Shown: piece by piece, positions 16,267 through 24,663 of the stretch
Layout of the letters: each line of letters begins with the position of its first letter
Position numbering within the stretch: position 1 is the stretch's first letter
Source: Prevotella sp.
GTDB taxonomy: Bacteria; Bacteroidota; Bacteroidia; Bacteroidales; Bacteroidaceae
Length of the DNA stretch: 64,000 nucleotides
NCBI GenBank assembly: GCA_017459445.1
Contig: JAFUDJ010000031.1
Span: forward strand, 1 to 64,000
Direction: 5' to 3'
Program-made: the position numbers and the translations under genes
Notes under the pieces: generated by a model
Seen by the model: only the letters and a program-made list of their open reading frames with translations
Database searches by the model: none
What the model was told of the DNA's origin: nothing

Positions 16267-18666
16267 TCAAACAAGCTTCTTGCGGAGCGTCAGGACATTC
16301 TTTCCGTCTACCCGCTCATAGTTGATGCTGTCCATTATCTGCCTCACCAGATGGATGCCCAGTCCTCCGATGGGGCGCTCCTTAGCCGACAGCGTTGTGT
16401 CGGCATCCTCCCTGGCCGTGGGGTCGAAAGGTATGCCGGTATCGCTGATGACGAACTTCAGGCGCTCGTCATTGGCCTGTGCCTCGATGTCGACATGGCC
16501 CTGCTTACCGGCGGGATAGGCATAGGTCATCACGTTGACCACGGCCTCCTCAAGGGCCAGATTGATGCTCATGGTCAGCGACGTGTCCAGCTCCACCGCC
16601 TCGCAGACCCCGTCGACAAAGGCGGCCAGCTGCGGCACCTGCTCTATGTCGTTGGGCAGGGTGATGCTGCGCTGCAGGCGGACGGCCAGCTGCCGCTTGG
16701 TATATTGGATGGCCAGCATCGTCATGTCGTCGCTTTGCTCGGCCTTGCCGACAAAGTGGTGCACGGCCTCGGCCATCTGCTCAATGAGCGTCCGGGGCTG
16801 TCGCAGCGACATCCGCGCCATGTCCAGCATGCGCTCTTCCTGGAACTGTCTGTGCTCCGCATTCTCAGCCTCCGTCAGTCCGTCGGTATAGGCAAAGACG
16901 GTTGTCTGTGGGGCAATGACGCATTCCTGCGTCGTAAACCTCCACCCTTCCATGACGCCCACCGGCACGTTGGGGTCGCACGGCAGGGTGCTGACACCCA
17001 TGTCGCCTATCAGCACCGGTGCGTTATGTCCGGCATTGCTGTAGCGCAGGCGCCCCGTCGGCAGGTCGAGGACGCCGACAAACAGCGTGACGAACATGTT
17101 CGAGTCGTTGTTGACCATCATGGCGTCGTTCAGGTTGCCGATAATCCTGGCGGGGTTGCTCTCATGGGCCGACACCATTCTGGCCAGTGAGAGCGTGACA
17201 GCCATGACGATGGCAGCCGGCACGCCCTTGCCTGCGACGTCGCCGATGTAGAAGAAGAGCTTCTCGTCGCGGATGTGGAAGTCGAAGAGGTCGCCGCCGA
17301 CTTCCCTTGCCGGTGTCAGCATGCCGTAGATGTCGATGTCGTTACGCTCCGGGAAAGGCGGGAAAGTCTTGGGCAGCATAGCCATCTGAATGCTGCATGC
17401 AATGTGCAGCTCGCTCTCTATCCTACCCTTCTGTTCGTTCACCGTCTTGGTCTCCTCTATCTGCCGTACCAGTGATTGCTGCATCGTCTCGAACGAGTAG
17501 CGCAGCCGCAGCATCTCGTCCTTGGTCTTGATTTTAGGCAGTTCCGCCTCGATATTTCCCTTGGCTATCTCGTCAGCCGACTGTGCAAATCGGCGCAGCG
17601 GCTTGGTGACGCGGCGTATGGTATAGCGGCATACCAGTCCCACGATGGCCAGTCCCACGAGCATCGTAATGAAGAATGGCATAATGAAATAGGCAACGGG
17701 CTGTACGATTTCCCTCAGCGGCACGACGACGGCCATCACCCATCCGGTGCGCTCGATGTCATCGTAGAAGACAACTTTCACGCTATTGTCCATGTCTTTG
17801 AAGATGGCATAGCCGTCGTTCTCCTTGGACAGTATCTTCCGGGCCACCAGCGAGTCGGCCGCTGGGCCGTGAGGCCGTTTCTGGAAGAAGTCGTACAGGT
17901 TCTCCTTGAGCACCACCTGCTTGTCGGGATGAGCGATGAAAGTACCCTGCCGTGTAACGATAAAGCTATAGGTATGGCCCACGGAATCAGTTTCCAGCAT
18001 CCAGTTGTCGGCATTGATAGTGCTGTCCATCTTTTCCCGCAGGTCGGCAATGGCTTGCAGCGCAATGTCCGCTGTCTGCACTGCATAGAGCTCTCCCCGG
18101 CTGTTGACGACCGGCGACGAGAAGGTTATCATCGGTATATCGCCGCCCCCGTCGTCTATATATGGCTCGCTCCAGCAGGCCGTTCCCGTCTCAATGGGCT
18201 TCGTATACCACTCCCGATGCAGGTAGTCATACTCCCGGGTGGCCAGCTGTTTGACCGAGAGCGTGCCGGTACTGTCGCGGTAGGCATAGGGCGCAAAGGG
18301 TTCGCCTTTCCGGGGTTCGTAGTCAGGGTTGTAGGCCACGGCGGCCCCTACAATGACGGGGTTCAGCTGCAACAGGTGCTCTACTGCGTAGTATTGCAGT
18401 TTCTCGTTAAAGATGTTTTCCTCAACCTCCGTCACGTTGTTGGTGACGGCCACCTCCACGTTGGAGAAGACATTGTTGATGCGCTCGTTCGATATTTCCA
18501 TCGTCGCGCGGTAGAATGCCGACAGGATGAAGCTGCCCGCTATCCAGATAATGCCGAAGATAAAGGCCGAGATGACGGTGAAGACAAGGGTCATAGTCAC
18601 CACCACGCGCCAGGTCAGGCGGTTGGCAATGGTGTGTGTGCGTTTGAACAGTCGCGGCAGTCTCAT
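16267..18666 (-). CDS. Sensor with SpoIIE phosphatase and anti-sigma kinase domains
   Basis: A 799-aa membrane protein. Its order is TM helix (about 20-50), a dCache-like periplasmic sensor (about 55-315), second TM helix (320-350), HAMP and a short coiled coil. A SpoIIE-type PP2C phosphatase follows (GGDLFDFH, GDVAGKGVPAAIVMA, NAGHNAPVLIG, FAYTDGLTEA). At the C-terminus is a HATPase domain of the RsbW type (LEEAVVNVMTYAYP, ISDTGIPFDP, GGLGIHLVRQ). It thus combines the enzyme that dephosphorylates a STAS protein with the kinase that phosphorylates it. It heads the operon, with TATCTTTG at 18692-18699 (minus) as -7 element. Confidence 0.9.
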   Translation of the reverse strand: MRLPRLFKRTHTIANRLTWRVVVTMTLVFTVISAFIFGIIWIAGSFILSAFYRATMEISNERINNVFSNVEVAVTNNVTEVEENIFNEKLQYYAVEHLLQLNPVIVGAAVAYNPDYEPRKGEPFAPYAYRDSTGTLSVKQLATREYDYLHREWYTKPIETGTACWSEPYIDDGGGDIPMITFSSPVVNSRGELYAVQTADIALQAIADLREKMDSTINADNWMLETDSVGHTYSFIVTRQGTFIAHPDKQVVLKENLYDFFQKRPHGPAADSLVARKILSKENDGYAIFKDMDNSVKVVFYDDIERTGWVMAVVVPLREIVQPVAYFIMPFFITMLVGLAIVGLVCRYTIRRVTKPLRRFAQSADEIAKGNIEAELPKIKTKDEMLRLRYSFETMQQSLVRQIEETKTVNEQKGRIESELHIACSIQMAMLPKTFPPFPERNDIDIYGMLTPAREVGGDLFDFHIRDEKLFFYIGDVAGKGVPAAIVMAVTLSLARMVSAHESNPARIIGNLNDAMMVNNDSNMFVTLFVGVLDLPTGRLRYSNAGHNAPVLIGDMGVSTLPCDPNVPVGVMEGWRFTTQECVIAPQTTVFAYTDGLTEAENAEHRQFQEERMLDMARMSLRQPRTLIEQMAEAVHHFVGKAEQSDDMTMLAIQYTKRQLAVRLQRSITLPNDIEQVPQLAAFVDGVCEAVELDTSLTMSINLALEEAVVNVMTYAYPAGKQGHVDIEAQANDERLKFVISDTGIPFDPTAREDADTTLSAKERPIGGLGIHLVRQIMDSINYERVDGKNVLTLRKKLV

Positions 18667-18785
18667 GAATCGTTGATGTAGAAAAACAGTGCAAAGATAA
18701 GAAATATTCTTGAACCGACTGCGGAAACACCGTTAAAAGATAATAATCATAGGCAATTATAGCCGCCGAATTACAAATTATTTCG

Positions 18786-18793
18786 TACCTTTG
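18786..18793 (+). promoter_or_regulatory. -7 element very close to a start codon
   Basis: TACCTTTG ends 9 bp before the ATG at 18803, so the transcript would be leaderless or nearly so. No TTTG lies at the expected upstream distance. Confidence 0.55.
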
Positions 18794-18802
18794 CCGCCGA
18801 TT

Positions 18803-19486
18803 ATGCAGAAACGACTGTTCTATATAATAATAGGTGTACTGGCAGTCCTCGCCGTCAGGGCGCAGGAAGCCGGGCCCGTTCATACCAACTTCGTCGGCCT
18901 GCCGCTCAGCATGGCGCCCGACGCGATGATGGAGGAGCTGCAGAACCGGGGCCTCTATCAGGAGGATTCCCTATGCCTGTCGGGGCGCATCTCCGGCCTT
19001 GACGTCTGGATTCAGCTGAACTGCTCGGGCGACACCATGCCCGTCATCAACAGCATCCTTGTCACTACGCAGGAGCAGCAGGGGCGGACGCTGCGCGACG
19101 ACTACAAAGCCTTGATGAAGTGGATGCACCATCACTACGGCGCTCCTACCTGGGAGTCGACGGTGCGGGGCCATTCCTTTGCCCGCTGGTGGGTCGACTT
19201 CGACCACGACATCGTCCTGATAGCCACGGCACAGCCCTCGGTAGAAGTGTGGTTCTACGACAATCACTCCGTGCGCAACATCGACTACTATGCCATTCTG
19301 AAATGCTGCGAGCGCAATCCCGTGGGCACCGTTCCTTTCCTCACCGCCCAGCAGCAGGTAACATGGAAGGGAAAGGCCGTGGCTCCGGCCAGAAAAGTGG
19401 TGCGGTCGGGCAAGAAAACCATCGTCCGGCGGGCCAAGCGCCCCGCCAAGCGCAGTCGTAAGGCGACGAGGCGGCGCCGCCGTTGA
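18803..19486 (+). CDS. Secreted FxGLPL-family protein with Lys/Arg-rich tail
   Basis: A 227-aa protein with a signal peptide (MQKRLFYIIIGVLAVLAVRAQ). The domain start FVGLPLSMAPDAMMEELQNR resembles the units of the secreted protein at 6971-8017. The last 35 residues are strongly basic (RRAKRPAKRSRKATRRRRR), unlike the rest. The tail could bind nucleic acid, LPS or the cell surface. The frame is open four codons further upstream, but those lie in the promoter, so the ATG at 18803 is used. Function unknown. Confidence 0.65.
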   Translation: MQKRLFYIIIGVLAVLAVRAQEAGPVHTNFVGLPLSMAPDAMMEELQNRGLYQEDSLCLSGRISGLDVWIQLNCSGDTMPVINSILVTTQEQQGRTLRDDYKALMKWMHHHYGAPTWESTVRGHSFARWWVDFDHDIVLIATAQPSVEVWFYDNHSVRNIDYYAILKCCERNPVGTVPFLTAQQQVTWKGKAVAPARKVVRSGKKTIVRRAKRPAKRSRKATRRRRR

Positions 19487-19518
19487 ACCTCCATCCTCAC
19501 TTTTTTATTCTCATTTCA

Positions 19519-20139
19519 TCACTCCATGGGGAACAGGCCGTAGAGCTTGGCGTCAATCATGTCCGTCACCTTCTTGAAGTCTTCCGGCCTGTCGCCAAAC
19601 TTACACGTGTCGCCGTCAATGACGATAAGCTGTCCTTTGTAGCCCCCTATCCATTCCTCATAGCGTTTCGACAGGCCCTCCAGATAGTCCAGTCGCATGG
19701 TCTGCTCGTACTCGCGGCCGCGCTTCTGTATCTGGGCCACCAGCGTGGGGATGCTGGAGCGGATGTAAATCATCAGGTCGGGCAGCTTCACCAACGACAT
19801 CATCAGGTCGAACAGGTCCGTATAGTTCTGGAAGTCGCGGTCCGACATCATGCCCTGTCCGTGCAGGTTAGGGGCAAAGATGCGGGCATCCTCGAAGATG
19901 GTGCGGTCCTGTATGATGGTATCCTGCGACTTGGCAATCTCGACGACCTCCTTGAAACGCTTGTTCAGGAAGTACACCTGCAGGTTAAACGACCAGCGCG
20001 GCATGTCGGCATAGAAATCTTCCAGGTAGGGATTGTTGTCAACGGGTTCAAAGCGCGGCGTCCATCCATACCGGTGGGCCAGCATTTTTGTCAGCGTGGT
20101 CTTGCCACTGCCAATGTTTCCTGCTACTGCTATATGCAT
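19519..20139 (-). CDS. Deoxynucleoside kinase, copy 2
   Basis: A 206-aa cytoplasmic kinase of the dNK/dGK family that phosphorylates deoxynucleosides for the salvage pathway. P-loop GNIGSGKTT (7-15), the substrate region RWSFNLQVYFLNKRF and the DRTIFEDARIFA motif are all present. The frame is open to 20238, but the family starts MHIAVAGNIGSG, so the Met at 20139 is used. It lies behind a paralogue with a 64-bp repeat-rich spacer. The pair recalls the two-subunit purine deoxynucleoside kinases of lactobacilli. Base specificity cannot be read from the sequence. Confidence 0.9.
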   Translation of the reverse strand: MHIAVAGNIGSGKTTLTKMLAHRYGWTPRFEPVDNNPYLEDFYADMPRWSFNLQVYFLNKRFKEVVEIAKSQDTIIQDRTIFEDARIFAPNLHGQGMMSDRDFQNYTDLFDLMMSLVKLPDLMIYIRSSIPTLVAQIQKRGREYEQTMRLDYLEGLSKRYEEWIGGYKGQLIVIDGDTCKFGDRPEDFKKVTDMIDAKLYGLFPME

Positions 20140-20142
20140 AGT

Positions 20143-20200
20143 TTTAAGTGAAAAGTGATAAACGAAAAGTGATAAGTGATAAACGATGTGTGAAAAGTTT
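20143..20200. repeat. AGTGATAA-type short repeats between the two kinase genes
   Basis: The spacer consists of several degenerate copies of AAGTGATAAACGA. It is one of at least six AT-rich short-repeat stretches in the window. Confidence 0.6.
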
Positions 20201-20203
20201 GCT

Positions 20204-20824
20204 TTATTCCGGGAACAGGCCGAACAGGTTGCCGTCAATGCGGTCGATAATCTGCGCCAGGTCCTTGGGGTTGTTCTGGTAGTCGAGCCCGTCTTTCTCG
20301 ATGGTCATCACCTTGCCCGGATACTTGTTGTAGATGAAGTCGTCGTAGCGCCGATTCAGGTTTTGCAGGTATTCCAGCTGTATCGCCTGCTCATAGTCGC
20401 GCCCCCGCTTCTGGATGTTCCCTACCAAGTGGGGCACTGACGCCCGCAGGTAAATCATCAGGTCGGGCAGCTTCACCAGCGACATCATCTGTCCGAACAG
20501 CTCCATATAGGTCTCATAGTCGCGCTCGCTGAGGTGCCCCATGGCCTTGTTGTTCTGCATAAACACGTAGACGCCCTCATAGATGGTGCGGTCCTGGATG
20601 ACGGTTCGCTGCGACTTGGCAATGTTCAACAGGTCGCGGAAGCGCTCTTTCAGGAAGAACACCTCCAGATTGAACGACCAGCGGTGGATGTCGCGGTAAT
20701 AGTCCTCCAGGTAAGGGTTATGGTCGACGGCCTCGAAGCGCGCCTCCCATCCGTAGTGGCGTGCCAGCAGCCGCGTCAGCGTCGTCTTCCCGCTGCCTAT
20801 GTTTCCTGCTACAGCTATGTGCAT
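20204..20824 (-). CDS. Deoxynucleoside kinase, copy 1
   Basis: A 206-aa paralogue of the next gene, with the same P-loop (GNIGSGKTT, 7-15) and DRTIYEGVYVFM in place of DRTIFEDARIFA. About half of the residues are identical by eye, so the duplication is old and the copies may differ in preferred base or form a heterodimer. It is the first gene of the pair, with its own promoter at 20842-20873. Confidence 0.9.
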   Translation of the reverse strand: MHIAVAGNIGSGKTTLTRLLARHYGWEARFEAVDHNPYLEDYYRDIHRWSFNLEVFFLKERFRDLLNIAKSQRTVIQDRTIYEGVYVFMQNNKAMGHLSERDYETYMELFGQMMSLVKLPDLMIYLRASVPHLVGNIQKRGRDYEQAIQLEYLQNLNRRYDDFIYNKYPGKVMTIEKDGLDYQNNPKDLAQIIDRIDGNLFGLFPE

Positions 20825-20841
20825 AGTCCTTTGATTTCCTG

Positions 20842-20873
20842 CAAAGGTACGAATTACCGCTCAAACAGCCAAA
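20842..20873 (-). promoter_or_regulatory. Promoter of the deoxynucleoside kinase operon
   Basis: On the minus strand TTTG (20870-20873), 20 bp, TACCTTTG (20842-20849), 17 bp before the ATG. Confidence 0.8.
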
Positions 20874-20958
20874 TTTATTCCTTTTTATTTTACGGCGGGA
20901 AAGGCTTTGGTGACATATTGGGCGGCTGTGCGTCTTACTTATATATAAATATGTACGT

Positions 20959-23040
20959 ATGAAGAAAACAGCCATTGCATGTCTCTTATGCTGCGCCGTC
21001 GCTACTGGCGCGCAGGCTCAGGGTCTGACGGACATGAGCCATAGTCACCAAGCCAAGATGCAGAACCTGCCCATGGGTGCTACCCGCTGGACGGGCGGTT
21101 TCTGGGGCGACCGCTTCCAGGTCATGTCCACCACGGGCGTATGGTCCATGTGGGACACGTGGAACACGCCTTACGAAACCCTCGACAAGGACGGCAAGCA
21201 CGGCAGCCATGGCTTCCGTAACTTCGAGGTTGCCGCCGGCACCGTGCAGGGAAAACACCACGGTCCTCCCTTCCACGACGGCGATATGTACAAGTGGTTA
21301 GAAGCCTGCGCCGCCGTCTATGCCGTGACCAAGGACCCGAAGCTCGACGCCCTGATGGACCGGTTCGTTGAGCAGGTGGCGCTGGCCCAGCGCGCCGACG
21401 GCTATATCCATACCCCGGTCGTCATCAGCGAGCGCAACCAAGGCATCGACTCGCACGCCAACACGGACAATGCGGCAGGCATCGAGATAGGCAAGGACCA
21501 AGGCCACGCCTTCGCCTCGCGCCTGAACTTCGAGACCTATAACCTCGGCCACCTCATGACGGCAGGCATTATCCACAAGCGTGCCACGGGCAAGACCACC
21601 CTTTTCGAGTGCGGGCGCAAGGCCGCCGACTTCCTTTACAACTTCCTGATGGGCGACGCTGCCGAGCTGTCGCGCAACGCCATCTGCCCCTCCCACTACA
21701 TGGGAGCTGCCGAAATGTACCGTGAGACGGGCGACGAGCGCTACCTGACGCTGGCCAAAGGGCTCATCGCCATCCGCGACAGCGTCACCAACGGCGAGGA
21801 CCACAACCAGGACCGCCATAAGTTCCGCGACCAGTACGAGGCCATGGGCCATGCCGTCCGTGCCAACTACCTGTATGCCGGCGTCGCCGACCTGTACGCC
21901 GAGACCGGCGAAGAGCAGCTGATGAAGAACCTGTCAGCTATCTGGGACGACATCATTCAGCACAAAATCTACATCATGGGCGGCTGCGGCGCCCTCTACG
22001 ACGGTGTGTCACCCGACGGAACCACCTACGACCAGCCCTCCATCCAGCAGATTCACCAGGCCTATGGCCGTCAGTTCCAGCTGCCTCAGGAGGCTGCCCA
22101 CAACGAGATTTGTGCCCAAATCGGCATGCTGCTGTTCTCATGGCGCCTGTTCCAGACGACCGCCGACCCGAAGTATATCGACAACATCGAGAATGAGTTG
22201 TACAACGGCATCCTCTCCGGCATCTCCCTCGACGGCAAGGATTTCTTCTATACCGAGGCCCTGCGCCGCACCAAGGAGTTCCCCTATGTGATGCGATGGC
22301 CCAAGCACCGCCAGCGCTATATCTCCTGCTTCTGCTGCCCGCCGAACACGCTGCGCACGCTCTGCGAAGCCCAGGAATATGCCTACAGCGTCACTGCGCC
22401 CGGCGGTTCGGCCGCCGGGTCCGCCCTCTACGTCAACCTCTACGGCCAGAACGCGCTCAAGACCAACGACTTGGAAGTGGAGCAGACCACCAACTATCCG
22501 TGGGACGGCCACGTCACACTGACCATCAAGAAGGCCAAGAACCTCCAGACCATCCACCTGCACAAGCCCGACTGGTGCTCCTCATACACCGTGACCGTGA
22601 ACGGAGAGACGGCCGGCCTTGACATCACCCGCCGCTGGAAGAAGGGCGACACCGTTGAAATCCGCTTCGACATGCGCCCCCGCCTCGTGGAGGCCAACCC
22701 GCTGGTCGAGGAAGCCAAGAACCAGGTGGCCGTCATGCGCGGCCCCATCGTCTACTGCCTGGAGGGTGAAGACATCGAGGGCGGCTACCGCATCAACGAC
22801 ATCGCCCTGCCCGCCGACATGCAGCTGACGGAGAAGACCATCACGATGGCCGGTCACGAAATGGTTGCCTTGGAGGGCGAAGCCGTGCTCGTCAACCACG
22901 AGCCGTGGGACAACCGGACGCTCTACCGTGAGCTGCGCCCCGCCAAAGAGCAGAAGGTGAAGATACGTCTTATCCCCTACTACGCCTGGGACAACCGTGG
23001 CATTCAGGACATGTCGCTCTGGCTGCCGCTGGCCCGCTAA
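20959..23040 (+). CDS. GH127-like beta-L-arabinofuranosidase
   Basis: A 693-aa exported enzyme (signal peptide MKKTAIACLLCCAVATGAQA) of the GH127/DUF1680 group. These enzymes remove terminal L-arabinofuranose with a catalytic Cys held by zinc. The family cysteine cluster CFCCPPN (about residue 456) and a candidate zinc-site Glu in HNEICAQ are present. An (alpha/alpha)6 core is followed by beta-sandwich modules, with the late motif VAVMRGPIVYCLEG. GH146 is a close alternative. The PSD-like lipoprotein follows by 17 bp in the same direction, so they are probably co-transcribed. Confidence 0.88.
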   Translation: MKKTAIACLLCCAVATGAQAQGLTDMSHSHQAKMQNLPMGATRWTGGFWGDRFQVMSTTGVWSMWDTWNTPYETLDKDGKHGSHGFRNFEVAAGTVQGKHHGPPFHDGDMYKWLEACAAVYAVTKDPKLDALMDRFVEQVALAQRADGYIHTPVVISERNQGIDSHANTDNAAGIEIGKDQGHAFASRLNFETYNLGHLMTAGIIHKRATGKTTLFECGRKAADFLYNFLMGDAAELSRNAICPSHYMGAAEMYRETGDERYLTLAKGLIAIRDSVTNGEDHNQDRHKFRDQYEAMGHAVRANYLYAGVADLYAETGEEQLMKNLSAIWDDIIQHKIYIMGGCGALYDGVSPDGTTYDQPSIQQIHQAYGRQFQLPQEAAHNEICAQIGMLLFSWRLFQTTADPKYIDNIENELYNGILSGISLDGKDFFYTEALRRTKEFPYVMRWPKHRQRYISCFCCPPNTLRTLCEAQEYAYSVTAPGGSAAGSALYVNLYGQNALKTNDLEVEQTTNYPWDGHVTLTIKKAKNLQTIHLHKPDWCSSYTVTVNGETAGLDITRRWKKGDTVEIRFDMRPRLVEANPLVEEAKNQVAVMRGPIVYCLEGEDIEGGYRINDIALPADMQLTEKTITMAGHEMVALEGEAVLVNHEPWDNRTLYRELRPAKEQKVKIRLIPYYAWDNRGIQDMSLWLPLAR

Positions 23041-23057
23041 CGAAACACCGCATAGCC

Positions 23058-24332
23058 ATGACACGAACGAACCGATTCTTAAAGACAGCCGTCTTGGTCG
23101 TCGCCCTCTGCGGCCTCTTCCATTCCTGTGCCAACGAAGACTGGGGAATCATCAACGGCGGCTATTCTGAGAAAGGACACACGGAGGCCGTGCAGGCCCT
23201 CATCCGCATCTGCAACGCCAACGACGAGGTAAGACGGCTGCTGGAGCAGTCGGTCAGGCAGGCAGCGGAAGTCAATCCCGACCGGGACTACAACCCGGCG
23301 CAGACGCTGCCGGAGTTTTTCCTCTTCGTCGACCGCAACATCCGCAGCCTGCCGTGGGATGTCATGCTGATACCCTCGCCCACCGATTACGGCGTATCGC
23401 TCTACGGGCGCGTCGACCAGGGCATCGGCTACTTCTGGTTCGTCGTGCAGCAGCCGCTTGACGAGCTGCGCGACCGTGGCTACTACTACCCGACAGTAGA
23501 GTACGTCGAGCCCTTCGCCTCGTGGCTGACGACCTACAGCCAGGCGTGGGGCGAGTGGCTGTCGACCAAGGAAAGCTGGAACGACAACTACTATAACCTG
23601 GTGGCCAACGACCCTGACTGGGGGCTCACCGAGGGCTGGTACGGCGAAGGCAACCAGTGGAACTCGTTCAACGACTTCTTTGCCCGCCGCCTGGTGTCGC
23701 CCGACGTGCGCCCCATTGCCGACGCAGAGGTGGTGGCCCCGGTCGACTCGTGGCCGAAGCAGACGTGGACCATTGACGACAACAATCAGCTGGTGTACGA
23801 CGACTTGCAGATAAAGACGGCCAAGATTAGCGACATCGGCCAGCTGATAGGCAGCGACTCGCGCTACAAGGACGCCTTTGCCGGCGGCACCCTCACCCAT
23901 ACCTTCCTCGACGTGAACTGCTATCACCGCTACCATTCGCCCGTCGACGGCGAGCTAATGGAGCTGCGCACCATTCCCGGCGTGGCGGCGGGCGGCGGCT
24001 ACACGCTGTGGGACGACGAGCAGAAGCTGTATTACTACCAAAACAATATCGGTTTCCAGATGCTCGAGACGCGGGCCTGCGCCATTATCGACACCGGCCG
24101 GTACGGTCTGGTGGCCATGCTGCCCGTCGGCATGTCACAGATATGCAGCGTCAACTGGCTTCCCTCCCTGCATGTAGGCCAACAGCTGCACAGGGGCGAC
24201 GAGATGGGCTTCTTCCAGTTTGGCGGCTCCGACGTCGTGCTCATCTTCCAGCGCGGCGTTGATGTCAGGCTCGTCCACACGGGCGACCTGCTGCTGATGG
24301 GTCAAGCCTATGCGCGCCTCAGCACTCGCTGA
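23058..24332 (+). CDS. Exported phosphatidylserine decarboxylase/PsiD-like lipoprotein
   Basis: A 424-aa protein of the PSD superfamily. It has FNDFFARRL, VRPIADAEVVAPVDS, AGGTLTHTFLDVNCYHRYHSPVDG and a late FQFGGSD at the place of the self-cleaving GST motif that makes the pyruvoyl cofactor. The N-terminal domain (about 35-130) resembles that of PsiD-type L-tryptophan decarboxylases. Unusually, it has a lipoprotein signal (VVALCGLFHSC), so it should sit outside the cytoplasm. The likely reaction is decarboxylation of an amino acid or amino-acid headgroup. Whether it cleaves itself after export is unknown. Confidence 0.75.
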   Translation: MTRTNRFLKTAVLVVALCGLFHSCANEDWGIINGGYSEKGHTEAVQALIRICNANDEVRRLLEQSVRQAAEVNPDRDYNPAQTLPEFFLFVDRNIRSLPWDVMLIPSPTDYGVSLYGRVDQGIGYFWFVVQQPLDELRDRGYYYPTVEYVEPFASWLTTYSQAWGEWLSTKESWNDNYYNLVANDPDWGLTEGWYGEGNQWNSFNDFFARRLVSPDVRPIADAEVVAPVDSWPKQTWTIDDNNQLVYDDLQIKTAKISDIGQLIGSDSRYKDAFAGGTLTHTFLDVNCYHRYHSPVDGELMELRTIPGVAAGGGYTLWDDEQKLYYYQNNIGFQMLETRACAIIDTGRYGLVAMLPVGMSQICSVNWLPSLHVGQQLHRGDEMGFFQFGGSDVVLIFQRGVDVRLVHTGDLLLMGQAYARLSTR

Positions 24333-24395
24333 TTTCTTCCTCCTCTTTATCACCCTCCGTCCACGGTCGCATACCGCTTCGGGCACGGTTTGACG

Positions 24396-24570
24396 GCACT
24401 TTGTGCCGGCTTTTATGCCACTTTGTGCACGCTTTTATGGCACTTTGAGCGGACTTTTATGTCATTTAGCTCCAAGTTTTATGTCAAAAGTCCGCACCGT
24501 TTGACATAAAAGTCCGCACCGTTTGACATAAAAGTCCGCTCGATTTGGCATAAAAGTCGGAAGGTTTTAA
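24396..24570. repeat. Mirror-symmetric array: 4 forward and 4 reverse 22-bp units
   Basis: This fills the middle of the 331-bp gap 24333-24663. Units ending TTTTATG finish at 24417, 24439, 24461 and 24483. From that last base, units beginning (C/G)(A/T)(T/C)AAAAGTCCGC start at 24483, 24505, 24527 and 24549. All steps are exactly 22 bp. The reverse units are more alike (CCGCACCGTTTGA) than the forward ones. There are no unique spacers as in CRISPR. The array ends 9 bp before the -33 element of the next gene. Confidence 0.8.
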
Positions 24571-24578
24571 AAGGATTG

Positions 24579-24610
24579 TTTGGCGATTATGAAATTTTCC
24601 TTTACCTTTG
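24579..24610 (+). promoter_or_regulatory. Promoter of the beta-helix gene
   Basis: TTTG (24579-24582), 20 bp, TACCTTTG (24603-24610). It excludes the upstream alternative start at 24580. Confidence 0.8.
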
Positions 24611-24663
24611 CAACAATAAAGCCCATGCACGAACCCCCTGAAACCACAAAAAACAAAGAGAAC

